DNA of 64,000 bases from Liminaster sp017519885. GTDB taxonomy: Bacteria > Bacteroidota > Bacteroidia > Bacteroidales > UBA3663. The translations under genes and the position numbers were made by a program. The notes under the pieces were generated by a model. The model searched no databases. It was not told the DNA's origin and saw only the letters and a list, made by a program, of their open reading frames with translations. Numbering within the stretch: position 1 is the stretch's first letter; each line of letters opens with the position of its first letter. This document shows, piece by piece, positions 25,328 to 34,432 of the stretch. The DNA is taken from positions 1-64,000 of the forward strand of contig JAFWRO010000044.1 of the NCBI GenBank assembly GCA_017519885.1, in the 5' to 3' direction.

Positions 25328-27001
25328 ATGATTGAGCGATTTCTGAATCAAGTGGAGTTTTCGAGCTACGAAGACTTCATGCAGCATTTCAAGCTTATCG
25401 TTCCGGAGCATTTCAACTTCGGCTATGATGTCATCGACGCCTATGCCGAGGAACAGCCAGAGAAGGAAGCCATCCTTTGGACCAACGACCACGGAGAGGT
25501 AAAGCACCTGAAATATGGCGAATACAAGAGGCTGTCGGACCAGGCAGCCAGTTATCTGCTGACCCTCGGCATAAAGCGAGGCGACCGAGTGATGCTTATC
25601 TTGAAGCGCCGGCTGGCCTGGTGGATCACTATGGTGGCGCTCCACAAGATTGGCGCCGTGGCCATCCCCGCCACCCACCTGCTTACCGACAAGGACATCA
25701 TCTATCGCTGCCATGAAGCTGAAATCAAGGCTATCATCGCCGTAGGTGACTATGACGTACTGCGCAACGTCATCGGTGCTCGCGCCTTCTGTTCATCTCT
25801 CGAACACTGCATCTCGATAGGACCAAGAGTTCCCCGAGGATGGGACAACTTCTGGCAAGGCCTGTTCGATGCACCGGAATTCGTCAGTCAGAAGGGACAG
25901 AATCTTGCCACCGACAACTTCCTGATGTACTTCACCAGTGGCACTTCGGGCGAACCCAAGATGGTGATGCACGACTACGCATACCCGCTTGCACATATCA
26001 TCACAGCCAAATACTGGCACAACGTACATGAAGGTAGTCTTCACCTCACCTTGGCCGACACCGGTTGGGGAAAAGCCGTATGGGGCAAGTTATACGGGCA
26101 GATGATAGCAGGCGCCACAGTCTTCGTCTATGACTTTGAAGGACATTTCGAGCCAGCCGACCTACTAAAGATGATGCAGGACTTCCACGTCACATCGTTC
26201 TGTGCACCTCCAACGGTCTATCGTTTCCTGATACGCGAGGATCTCAGCAAATACGACCTCAAGGCACTTGAGTACTGTACCACGGCTGGCGAAGCATTGA
26301 ACCCCAACGTCTTCATGGAATGGAAGGAGAAGACGGGCATCATGATTTACGAAAGCTACGGACAAACAGAGACCACGCTGGTGCTAGGCACTTATCCCTA
26401 CGTAAAGCCCGTGCCTGGATCGATGGGTGTGCCTAATCCTCTGTTTAAGGTCGATGTGCTTGACAACGATGGCAACCCTTGCAAGCCGATGGAGCATGGC
26501 CAGTTGGTGATTCGCACCGACAACGGCAAGCCATACGGACTTTTCAAGGAATACTATCGCAATCCTGCATTGACCGAGAAGGCGTATTCGAACAACATCT
26601 ACTATACTGGAGACGTGGTATATTACGATGAGAACGGATACTTCTGGTTCGTGTCGCGCGCCGATGATGTCATCAAGAGTTCGGGATACCGTATCGGCCC
26701 CTTCGAAGTGGAGTCAGCGCTGATGACCCACAAGGCAGTGGTCGAATGCGCCATCACTGGTGTGCCCGACGACATCAGAGGTATGGTAGTCAAGGCAACT
26801 ATCGTGCTGGCACCCGATTACAAGCAGAAAGCGGGTCCTAAACTCGTGAAAGAACTGCAGGATCACGTGAAGCATGAAACGGCTCCCTACAAATACCCCC
26901 GTGTGATAGAATTCGTGAACGAATTGCCAAAGACCATCAGTGGCAAGATACGTCGCGTGGAGATACGAGAGAATGACAAGTCGCATGGTTGTCATTTTTG
27001 A
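25328..27001 (+). CDS. AMP-forming acyl-CoA synthetase (acetyl/medium-chain type)
   Basis: A 557-residue member of the adenylate-forming superfamily. Seen motifs: P-loop YFTSGTSGEPKMV (residues about 198-210), YESYGQTET (about 345), TGDVVYYDENGYFWFVSRADDVIKSSGYRIGPFEVE (about 425-465), and the C-terminal lysine region LPKTISGKIRRVEIR. The closest pattern is the ACSM-like medium-chain or acetyl-CoA ligases, which activate a carboxylate with ATP and CoA. The start is ATG 25328 (MIERFLNQ), as the upstream in-frame codons run into the promoter. It is a monocistronic cytoplasmic enzyme. Confidence 0.88.
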   Translation: MIERFLNQVEFSSYEDFMQHFKLIVPEHFNFGYDVIDAYAEEQPEKEAILWTNDHGEVKHLKYGEYKRLSDQAASYLLTLGIKRGDRVMLILKRRLAWWITMVALHKIGAVAIPATHLLTDKDIIYRCHEAEIKAIIAVGDYDVLRNVIGARAFCSSLEHCISIGPRVPRGWDNFWQGLFDAPEFVSQKGQNLATDNFLMYFTSGTSGEPKMVMHDYAYPLAHIITAKYWHNVHEGSLHLTLADTGWGKAVWGKLYGQMIAGATVFVYDFEGHFEPADLLKMMQDFHVTSFCAPPTVYRFLIREDLSKYDLKALEYCTTAGEALNPNVFMEWKEKTGIMIYESYGQTETTLVLGTYPYVKPVPGSMGVPNPLFKVDVLDNDGNPCKPMEHGQLVIRTDNGKPYGLFKEYYRNPALTEKAYSNNIYYTGDVVYYDENGYFWFVSRADDVIKSSGYRIGPFEVESALMTHKAVVECAITGVPDDIRGMVVKATIVLAPDYKQKAGPKLVKELQDHVKHETAPYKYPRVIEFVNELPKTISGKIRRVEIRENDKSHGCHF

Positions 27002-27097
27002 CTTGCAAAGTTAGCGATTTTTACACAAACATACGAATTTAGGTCAGTTTTTTGACCTAAATTTTGTTTTTAAAAAGGGGTTTCGAAAAAATATTTG

Positions 27098-27105
27098 TAT
27101 ATTTG
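27098..27105 (+). promoter_or_regulatory. -7 box TATATTTG for fumarase
   Basis: Exact TAnnTTTG match, 66 nt before the fumarase ATG; transcription is expected near 27112. Confidence 0.5.
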
Positions 27106-27171
27106 CACATCTTTACAATTCAAATACCAACTAATATCTATTCACCATCAATTAATAATCCGGCTAAAATT

Positions 27172-28821
27172 ATGGCAAACGTTCCTTTCAAGTATGCGCC
27201 TATGTTCCAGATGGGCGAAGACAAGACTGAATATCGCCTGCTCACCAAGGAAGGCGTCACAGTCAGCACTTTCGAAGGCCATGAAATCGTCAAAGTTTCA
27301 AAAGAAGCCCTGACTCTGCTCGCTCAGCAGGCATTCCACGATGTGGAGTTTATGCTGCGTCGCGAACACAACCTCCAGGTTGCAAAAATCCTCAAGGATC
27401 CTGAGGCAACGGAGAATGACAAATACGTAGCACTGCAGTTCCTCCGCAATGCCGAGACATCGGTCAAGGGCATCCTTCCCTTCTGCCAGGATACCGGCAC
27501 CGCCATCATCCACGGTGAAAAAGGCCAGCAGGTCTGGACCGGCTTCGAGGATGAAGAGGCATTGAGTCTTGGCGTTTACAACACCTATACAGAGGACAAC
27601 CTGCGTTATTCGCAGAATGCTCCACTGAATATGTACGACGAAGTCAACACACGTTGCAACCTGCCTGCACAGATTGACATCGAAGCAGTTGAGGGTGCTG
27701 AATATCGTTTCGTTATGGTAGCCAAGGGTGGTGGATCGGCCAACAAGACCTACTTCTACCCCATGACCAAGGCAACCATCCAGAACGAAGGCACGTTACT
27801 GCCATTCCTCGTTGAAGAGATGAAGCACCTCGGCACCGCTGCCTGCCCACCCTATCACATCGCATTTGTCATTGGTGGCACTTCGGCCGAGAAGAACCTC
27901 CTCACCGTGAAGTTGGCTTCAATCAAATATTATGACAATCTTCCTACAACAGGTGACGAGACTGGCCGTGCATTCCGCGACATCGACCTCGAGCAGAAAC
28001 TGCTTAAGGAAGCATTCAAGATCGGCCTCGGCGCACAGTTTGGTGGCAAGTACCTGGCTCACGACATCCGCGTGATACGTCTGCCACGTCATGGTGCAAG
28101 CTGCCCCATCGGCATGGGCGTTAGTTGCTCGGCCGATCGCAACATCAAGGCCAAGATCAACAAGGACGGCATCTGGCTCGAGAAGATGGATGACAATCCG
28201 TCAGAACTCATCCCCGAGGAATTCCGCAATCCAGGCGAAGGTGGCAAGGGTATCGAAATCGACCTTGACAAGGGCATCGACGCTGTACGTGCTGAACTCA
28301 CCAAGTACCCTGTTTCTACACGCGTGAACCTTAAGGGCACCATCATTGTAGCCCGCGATATCGCACATGCCAAACTGAAGGCTCGTCTCGATGCTGGCGA
28401 AGGTATCCCACAGTACTTCAAGGATCACCCGATTCTTTATGCTGGACCAGCCAAGACTCCTGCTGGATATCCTTGCGGCTCAATGGGCCCAACCACTGCC
28501 AACCGTATGGATCCTTACGTTGATGAGTTCCAGGCCAATGGCGCTTCGCTCGTGATGATTGCAAAGGGCAACCGCACACAGCAGGTTACAGACGCCTGCA
28601 AGAAGCACGGAGGTTTCTATCTGGGCACCATCGGCGGCGTAGCTGCAGTACTCTCGCAGAGCAGCATCAAGTCGATCGAATGTGTTGAATATCCAGAACT
28701 CGGCATGGAGGCAATCTGGAAGATCACGGTCGAAGACTTCCCCGCATTCATCCTCGTCGATGACAAGGGCAACGACTTCTTCAAGCAGTTGAAACCCTGC
28801 GCAGGTTGCACTATCCTGTAA
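27172..28821 (+). CDS. fumA/fumB: Class I (iron-sulfur) fumarate hydratase
   Basis: A 549-residue protein of the FumA/FumB type, which interconverts fumarate and malate with a labile 4Fe-4S cluster. Marks: LPFCQDTGTAIIHGEKGQQVWTG (about 103-125), which carries the first cluster cysteine; GGGSANKTYFYPMTK; HIAFVIGGTSAEKNLLTVKLAS; CPIGMGVSCSADRN; and AGPAKTPAGYPCGSMGPTTANRMDPYVDEFQ. Strict and facultative anaerobes use this enzyme in the reductive branch to succinate. The start MANVPFK at 27172 follows a 60-nt AT-rich leader. It is monocistronic, between a promoter and a strong terminator. Confidence 0.95.
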   Translation: MANVPFKYAPMFQMGEDKTEYRLLTKEGVTVSTFEGHEIVKVSKEALTLLAQQAFHDVEFMLRREHNLQVAKILKDPEATENDKYVALQFLRNAETSVKGILPFCQDTGTAIIHGEKGQQVWTGFEDEEALSLGVYNTYTEDNLRYSQNAPLNMYDEVNTRCNLPAQIDIEAVEGAEYRFVMVAKGGGSANKTYFYPMTKATIQNEGTLLPFLVEEMKHLGTAACPPYHIAFVIGGTSAEKNLLTVKLASIKYYDNLPTTGDETGRAFRDIDLEQKLLKEAFKIGLGAQFGGKYLAHDIRVIRLPRHGASCPIGMGVSCSADRNIKAKINKDGIWLEKMDDNPSELIPEEFRNPGEGGKGIEIDLDKGIDAVRAELTKYPVSTRVNLKGTIIVARDIAHAKLKARLDAGEGIPQYFKDHPILYAGPAKTPAGYPCGSMGPTTANRMDPYVDEFQANGASLVMIAKGNRTQQVTDACKKHGGFYLGTIGGVAAVLSQSSIKSIECVEYPELGMEAIWKITVEDFPAFILVDDKGNDFFKQLKPCAGCTIL

Positions 28822-28842
28822 GACATAACCACAAATAATAGA

Positions 28843-28880
28843 TTAGCCCCGCACCGATGATGGTGCGGGGCTAATTGTAT
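28843..28880 (+). terminator. Terminator of fumarase
   Basis: TTAGCCCCGCACC (28843-28855) and GGTGCGGGGCTAA (28862-28874) form a perfect 13-bp stem with a 6-nt loop, followed by TTGTATTTTT. Confidence 0.9.
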
Positions 28881-28897
28881 TTTTGAGGCCTGAATAT

Positions 28898-28960
28898 CTA
28901 GAGGCTCTAGAGAATCTAGAATTTCTAGACAATCTAGAAGCTCTAGAAGAGCTAGATTAT
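28898..28960. repeat. Seven 9-bp units CTAGAnnnn
   Basis: CTAGA plus ggct, gaat, attt, caat, agct, agag and ttat in exact 9-bp phase. The last unit contains the GH2 stop codon (complement of TTA at 28957-28959), so on the transcript the array starts at the stop. The same unit family occurs at 33713-33748. Confidence 0.95.
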
Positions 28961-31452
28961 TTAGTCATTAGTTTGAGCTGGACAGACTTCATGCCAGGGC
29001 AAGAGATCTTGACTGTGACGGGGCCGGCAGAGCGAGTAGAGCGAAGGATACCGAGCATAAAGCCGGATTTGAGCGGTTTGCAGTTGATATCGCTGGTAAA
29101 GAGCAGATCGGTGTAGTGATCGACATTGTCGAGGCAGTAGAGCGAAGCAGCACCACTCACATCGAAGGTCACATCGCCTGTAGCGTCGAAGACACGACGG
29201 CCCTTGCTATCGACTGCCCACACCTTTATATATTGAAGGTCCATACCATCAGCTCTCCAATCATTTGGTGTCTCTGCCTCAGCACGGAGTGCAACAGCAC
29301 GACCCGTTGTTTCGATCTGATGGCGTGACACCTCCTTGCCCTGGTTATAACCGATGGCCACGAGTTTGCCTTTTGCATACGCGACATCGGGCCACTGGAT
29401 GATGTGTTTCTTGGAGTTGGGCATACCCTTATCGTATTTATCGAGGCCTTCGTTGCTCGTCCAAAGATTGTTCGGCTTACGGCCAAGGCTCTTCCCATTA
29501 AGCAGAAGTTCCACTTCCTCGCAGTTGCTGAAAGTGTAGATGGTCTGTGTGGTGCCAGCTTCCTTGTTCCAATTTTCGTCGAGACGCAGACTACCAACCT
29601 GCACGTCGTTCCAGTTGACGCTCTCCCCTTCCCCGGCGTTTACAGCGATGCGAACCAGCGGCTCATCGGGCACGAAAGCACTCTTGATGAGATAGGCCGT
29701 CGGATAAGGATTAAGGGCGGTGTCAAAGAAGGAATAGTTCCAACCCTTTTTGGGCCACTTGTTCGACTCACCCCAGTATTCGACCGCACCCCAATAGGCA
29801 AGACCTACCATCTTCTCGCGATCCATATTGAAGAATCCCCAAAGGAACTGAGACGTCTGGCACTCGCTCTGGAAGAGAATCATATTGGGATTATGCTTCA
29901 GATACTCATTGTAGCAGTTGCTCTGGTAGTTGAACGACGAAACCTCGCTGATCTGTGCCAATTCGGGAGCGATACAATGCTCCATATCACTGCCATCGGG
30001 TTCACGGCGAAGGGCACCAGCTCGTGAGGGGAACATGGCAACCGTGGTCAAACGTGTATCGTCCCAACGCTTCAGGTATTCGCTAAAGATACGATAGGTC
30101 GTAACGCCCCAGTCATTGGTATTGAAGCCCGACCAGTCGTTGCGCGTCTGGAGTTCATTGCCCAGGCTCCAGAGTATCACCGAAGGACAATTGCGATCAC
30201 GCTTTACCCATTCGGGGATGAGTTTGTGCCAAACACTGGTGAAAGGCTGACGTCCTCCCCAATAATCGTTGTCACTCCATTTGTCGATGAGTTCGTCGAC
30301 AACAAGCAGACCCACCCTGTCGGCAATACGGGTAAACGATTCACTATAGGGATTGTGGGAACAACGGATGCAGTTATAGCCAAAAGCCTTGGCTTGAAGC
30401 ATCAGACGTTCGATACCACGATCGAAGGATGCTACACCCAAGCCACCCATATCGTGATGGTTTGCCATACCCTGCAGGAACACCTTACGACCATTGAGCT
30501 TGAAGCCGAAATCTTTTGAGAACTCAATCTTGCGGACACCAAATGTCTCGACAACGCTATCAGCAGTGACTCCATCAGCGGTTACAATCACTTCGGCTGT
30601 ATAAAGGTTTGGCGTATCGAGGTCCCACAGCTGGGGATTAGCCAAGGTCACGGGATTGAGTTTCACCTCACTACACTGTTGGTGCGTGAACTGAGGCATC
30701 TGTCCCTTCGTTTCGGCAACCACATTTCCCTGTGGATCGCGAATGGTAGCATTGATGCTTGCATTATGTTTCTGCCATCCATCGACCTCGACCTGAAGTT
30801 GAACAATTGCTGATTCGGCTGACACTTCGGGAGTGGTCACATAGACGCCATGACGGGCAATATGTGTGGGATTCTTGACCTCAAGATAAACGTCGCGGAA
30901 AAGGCCACCACCCGTGTACCATCGGGAACCTTTCGAGGGACCTGTCGAAGCATAGACTGCCACGACATTCAAGGTATCGTAACGTAAATGACGGGTAATA
31001 TCAGCCTCGAAGCCCACATATCCATATTCGGTCGAAGCCACCTTCTTACCATTCAGATAGACATCACCATAGAAGATGAGTCCTCCAAAATCGAGGCTCA
31101 CCTTGCGGTTTTTCCAAACCTCTTCGGCCTTGAATGTCTTTCGATACCAGCCTTCGCACATCGATTTGAAACCACGCGCTCCACCGGCACTTTCATCCCA
31201 TGGCTGTTCGAACTGGAAATCATGAGGCAAATCGATAGTCCGCCAATTGGCATCGTCGAATGTAGGACTCTCGGCACCAGGCTGTGCTCCCAACTGGAAC
31301 TTCCAATCGAAATTGAACAGTTGGTGCTGATAGGCAGCGAAATTCGAAACAGGGATGTTATCAACAGACTTACGCTCCGCTCTATCGATATACTGAGCCG
31401 TGGCAGCCATCGATATGACTGCCAGAACAATGGTAAGGAGGTGTTTCTTCAT
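28957..31452 (-). CDS. GH2 family glycoside hydrolase (beta-galactosidase-like), secreted
   Basis: An 831-residue protein with a signal peptide (ending MAATAQ). Order: GH2 N-terminal sugar-binding domain (about 45-210: DLPHDFQFEQPWDE, RWYTGGGLFRDVYLEV), Ig-like domain, then the TIM barrel with acid/base Glu433 in LGNELQ and nucleophile Glu530 in FQSECQ. A DUF4982-like domain follows (about 635-700) and a C-terminal GH2 module (about 710-831). The family includes beta-galactosidases and beta-glucuronidases; the RWYTGGGLFRDV form and DUF4982 favour beta-galactosidase. It lies 36 bp downstream of ispG on the same strand, an odd partner, and may have a weak promoter of its own. Confidence 0.9.
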   Translation of the reverse strand: MKKHLLTIVLAVISMAATAQYIDRAERKSVDNIPVSNFAAYQHQLFNFDWKFQLGAQPGAESPTFDDANWRTIDLPHDFQFEQPWDESAGGARGFKSMCEGWYRKTFKAEEVWKNRKVSLDFGGLIFYGDVYLNGKKVASTEYGYVGFEADITRHLRYDTLNVVAVYASTGPSKGSRWYTGGGLFRDVYLEVKNPTHIARHGVYVTTPEVSAESAIVQLQVEVDGWQKHNASINATIRDPQGNVVAETKGQMPQFTHQQCSEVKLNPVTLANPQLWDLDTPNLYTAEVIVTADGVTADSVVETFGVRKIEFSKDFGFKLNGRKVFLQGMANHHDMGGLGVASFDRGIERLMLQAKAFGYNCIRCSHNPYSESFTRIADRVGLLVVDELIDKWSDNDYWGGRQPFTSVWHKLIPEWVKRDRNCPSVILWSLGNELQTRNDWSGFNTNDWGVTTYRIFSEYLKRWDDTRLTTVAMFPSRAGALRREPDGSDMEHCIAPELAQISEVSSFNYQSNCYNEYLKHNPNMILFQSECQTSQFLWGFFNMDREKMVGLAYWGAVEYWGESNKWPKKGWNYSFFDTALNPYPTAYLIKSAFVPDEPLVRIAVNAGEGESVNWNDVQVGSLRLDENWNKEAGTTQTIYTFSNCEEVELLLNGKSLGRKPNNLWTSNEGLDKYDKGMPNSKKHIIQWPDVAYAKGKLVAIGYNQGKEVSRHQIETTGRAVALRAEAETPNDWRADGMDLQYIKVWAVDSKGRRVFDATGDVTFDVSGAASLYCLDNVDHYTDLLFTSDINCKPLKSGFMLGILRSTRSAGPVTVKISCPGMKSVQLKLMTK

Positions 31453-31488
31453 AGAATAAGTTGAGGGAAAATAGTGTTTATAATATAA

Positions 31489-33162
31489 TTATTTCTTCTG
31501 GTCGGCACGAATGAAATCGAGCAAGCGCTGGACTGCTTCTTCGGCAGGGATACCTTTCTGCACACATTGCTTACCCTTGTAGAGAGAAACCGAACCGGGG
31601 CCTGCACCCACATAGCCATAGTCTGCATCAGCCATCTCACCAGGGCCGTTTACGATGCATCCCATAACACCAATCTTGAGACCTTTCAGTTCCTTGGTAG
31701 CCTCCTTGATTTGAGCAAGAGTGGTCTTGAGGTCGAAAAGAGTGCGACCGCAGGAAGGACAGGCTATATATTCCGTCTTGGTAAAACGTGCACGAGAAGC
31801 CTGCAGAATGTTGAATGCCAGTTCTACGCGCTTCTCAAGCGGGAAGTCCACATGATTGATGATGATGCCATCGACCAACTGGTCAATCAACATAACGCCA
31901 AAGTCGGCAGCAGCGCATAGTTGAACATCCTCCCAGTTTTTGCAGAACGAATAATCGCGACTGATGATGACTGGATTCTTGCAGTTCATCTTACGAATGC
32001 CGAAGATGAATGCTCGCCATGCACCAATAGGATTATGGTTATTGGCACGAGCAATCACCGGAATGTCGGGATGATCCAACAGATATTCGATGATAGAGTC
32101 ATCGGTATTCAGTTCCTCAAGACTGTAATTAAGGATTCCCGCGATGCAGACATCGGCTCCATACTTAGTGCCACCACATACACATACCGGCTGGCCATCG
32201 CCCAGTACGCCTACTCGGGCAGTCTTGAATCGTTGTGGTTCGATTGGATTATAAAGTTCTTTGTCGACATATGGGCCTTCGAGATGCTTATGCTGTGCGC
32301 GCTCCTCGAAATAATGAACCAACTTACGGGCTACAGGAATTTCGGCTTCGGGATCCTCGGAAAGAGAAACACGGATTGTATCGCCGATACCATCAGCAAG
32401 GAGTGCACCTATACCTACCGCGGACTTGATACGTCCATCATCGGCATCGCCGGCTTCAGTCACACCAAGATGCAGCGGGAAGTGCATGCCCTCTTTATCC
32501 ATTTCCTGTACGAGCAAACGCACAGTGCGAACCATAACCGACGTGTTGGAAGCCTTGATGCTGATAACCACATCGGTGAAATCCTGTTCGACACAGATAC
32601 GCAAGAACTCCATACACGACTCCACCATTCCGGCAGGAGTGTCTCCATAACGCGACATGATGCGATCGCTGAGCGAACCGTGGTTAACGCCTAAACGGAT
32701 GGCCGTATGATGAGCCTTACAGATATTAAGGAATGGGATGAAACGATTGCGAATCTTCTCGATCTCAAGTGCATATTCCTCGTCGGTATATTCGAGTTTC
32801 ACGAAAGTACGACCCGGATCAACATAGTTGCCGGGATTGATTCGAACCTTCTCGACAATCTCAGCTGCTACATCGGCAACTGCAGCATTGAAGTGGATAT
32901 CGGCAACAAGCGGCACTTTGTACCCATCGCGATGAATGCCTGCTTCAATCTCCCTGAGCGCAAGAGCCTCTTTCTTGCCCTGTGCCGTCAGACGAACGAT
33001 GTCCGCACCAGCATCTACGATGCGTTCGATTTGGGCCACCGATGCCTCGACATCGTTGGTGTTCGTGTTGGTCATCGACTGCACCCTGATTGGGTTCTCG
33101 CCGCCAATGACCACATTACCCACGCGACATTCGGTGGATTTCCTTCTATTATAGTTGTACAT
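31489..33162 (-). CDS. ispG: 4-hydroxy-3-methylbut-2-en-1-yl diphosphate synthase, long form
   Basis: A 557-residue iron-sulfur enzyme of the MEP isoprenoid pathway that turns methylerythritol cyclodiphosphate into HMBPP. The N-terminal TIM barrel has ENPIRVQSMTNTNTNDVEASVAQI and VPLVADIHFN. The C-terminal domain has cluster cysteines in ACPSCGRT and MGCIVNGPGEM. It is longer than E. coli IspG (372) because of the large middle insert (about 260-400) typical of Bacteroidetes and plants. ATG 33162 begins one base after the purE TGA stop, so translation is probably coupled. Confidence 0.95.
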   Translation of the reverse strand: MYNYNRRKSTECRVGNVVIGGENPIRVQSMTNTNTNDVEASVAQIERIVDAGADIVRLTAQGKKEALALREIEAGIHRDGYKVPLVADIHFNAAVADVAAEIVEKVRINPGNYVDPGRTFVKLEYTDEEYALEIEKIRNRFIPFLNICKAHHTAIRLGVNHGSLSDRIMSRYGDTPAGMVESCMEFLRICVEQDFTDVVISIKASNTSVMVRTVRLLVQEMDKEGMHFPLHLGVTEAGDADDGRIKSAVGIGALLADGIGDTIRVSLSEDPEAEIPVARKLVHYFEERAQHKHLEGPYVDKELYNPIEPQRFKTARVGVLGDGQPVCVCGGTKYGADVCIAGILNYSLEELNTDDSIIEYLLDHPDIPVIARANNHNPIGAWRAFIFGIRKMNCKNPVIISRDYSFCKNWEDVQLCAAADFGVMLIDQLVDGIIINHVDFPLEKRVELAFNILQASRARFTKTEYIACPSCGRTLFDLKTTLAQIKEATKELKGLKIGVMGCIVNGPGEMADADYGYVGAGPGSVSLYKGKQCVQKGIPAEEAVQRLLDFIRADQKK

Positions 33163-33163
33163 A

Positions 33164-33670
33164 TCAGTTACACTTATAATCATACTTAATTTCCGCAAGT
33201 TCCTTGTTGGCCTTGACTATCTTCTGAGCAAGATTCTTCTTGTACTCAACGAACTTTTCAGCCAATTCGGGGTCTCCTACCGAAAGAATCTGTACGGCAA
33301 GAATTGCTGCATTCATTGCACCATTGAGAGCCACCGTTGCTACAGGAATTCCTGGAGGCATCTGAATCATGGCGAGCATAGCGTCGAGACCTTCGAGGCT
33401 ACCAGTGAGAGGCACACCAATGACGGGAACAGGTGTCGAGGCTGCAACCACACCAGCAAGATGAGCTGCCATACCTGCTCCAGCAATAATCACCTTGATG
33501 CCGCGAGAGGCAGCTCCTGTAGCAAATGCTTCCACTTCTTTGGGAGTACGATGAGCCGAAAGAGCATGCATCTCGAATGGAACCTGGAATTCGTTGAGAA
33601 GATCGGCAGCCTTCTTCATGACCGGAAGGTCACTGGTGCTGCCCATGATAATTGAAACTATTGGGGTCAT
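33164..33670 (-). CDS. purE: N5-carboxyaminoimidazole ribonucleotide mutase
   Basis: A 168-residue class I PurE, which moves the carboxylate of N5-CAIR to give CAIR in purine synthesis. Motifs: GSTSDLPVMKKAADLLNEF (phosphate loop, residues about 10-28), HALSAHRTP (about 36-44), IIAGAGMAAHLAGVVA and GVPLTGSLEGLDAMLAMIQMPPGIPVATVALNGAMNAAILA. Full length with normal ends. It is in a minus-strand run with the PAP2-like gene upstream and ispG downstream. Confidence 0.97.
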   Translation of the reverse strand: MTPIVSIIMGSTSDLPVMKKAADLLNEFQVPFEMHALSAHRTPKEVEAFATGAASRGIKVIIAGAGMAAHLAGVVAASTPVPVIGVPLTGSLEGLDAMLAMIQMPPGIPVATVALNGAMNAAILAVQILSVGDPELAEKFVEYKKNLAQKIVKANKELAEIKYDYKCN

Positions 33671-33712
33671 ATCGGTAAAATTTACAAAAACAGATTATCA
33701 GTTTTAAGAGAT

Positions 33713-33748
33713 CTAATATGTCTAGAAAATCTAGATTGTCTAGATTAT
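33713..33748. repeat. Four 9-bp units CTAGAnnnn abutting a stop codon
   Basis: CTAATatgt, CTAGAaaat, CTAGAttgt and CTAGAttat. The array abuts the stop codon (33749-33751) of the PAP2-like gene. It is the same family as 28898-28960, and both end in CTAGATTAT next to the stop codon. Confidence 0.95.
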
Positions 33749-34423
33749 TTAAAGTACCAAAAGATCAGCCAGCAGCATAGAACAGATGCCAAGCAAGGTG
33801 CCTGCACCCACTTGCCCTAAGGTATGGCGACCCAAATAGACTCGGGTGCTGCAAACCATACCCACTACAATGATGGAGGCGAGAGGAAGCCACAACGGCA
33901 TCGTCTCGGGGAAAAAGAAGAAGAGCATCATGAAGAAGGTGGCACCTGCGGCATTGGCAGAAGCATGAGCCGAAATTTTCCATTTCCAACTCACAATCCA
34001 TGCCACAAACGTCAGAATGACTGAGCCATAATAAGGCATCAGTACCCAATCGGGCAAGAATCCCGTGCGGGTAAGAACAATGGCATTGACCAGATAGCAG
34101 ACAAAGTTGGTAAAAAATGGCACCATACGGTCACGACGGTCGCGTAGCGCCCAATGGCCAATGATATTGGTGACATGCAGTAGCGTTATCACCAAGACCG
34201 GCATAACCAATGTATAGAGGAAAACCATACCTACGAACCAAGCCTGCACTTGGAAAGGCAAAGCCCTCATAGCGGTGAAGATACAAATGACCAAGGCCGT
34301 ATAGGTGAGCACCAGCAAGGGATGGAAAATGTTGCTGATGGACTGTATCAGACCTTGATATGGTTTGCGAGGCGCAGCAATCTGCGCCTCTTGTTCTTTG
34401 CGAATTTGTTCCTGTTGGGTCAT
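33749..34423 (-). CDS. PAP2-like integral membrane protein with altered active-site motif
   Basis: A 224-residue protein with about six membrane segments. PAP2-superfamily traces are RDRRDRMVPF (motif 1 region, around residue 90), SAHASANAAG (motif 2 region) and STRVYLGRHTLGQV (motif 3, normally SRxxxxxHxxxD). The final Asp of motif 3 is Gln here and motif 2 lacks the PSGH form, so phosphatase activity is doubtful. PAP2 enzymes dephosphorylate lipid phosphates such as undecaprenyl pyrophosphate or PGP. It starts 9 bp after the rpoN stop. Confidence 0.7.
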   Translation of the reverse strand: MTQQEQIRKEQEAQIAAPRKPYQGLIQSISNIFHPLLVLTYTALVICIFTAMRALPFQVQAWFVGMVFLYTLVMPVLVITLLHVTNIIGHWALRDRRDRMVPFFTNFVCYLVNAIVLTRTGFLPDWVLMPYYGSVILTFVAWIVSWKWKISAHASANAAGATFFMMLFFFFPETMPLWLPLASIIVVGMVCSTRVYLGRHTLGQVGAGTLLGICSMLLADLLVL

Positions 34424-34432
34424 ATCTTTTGT

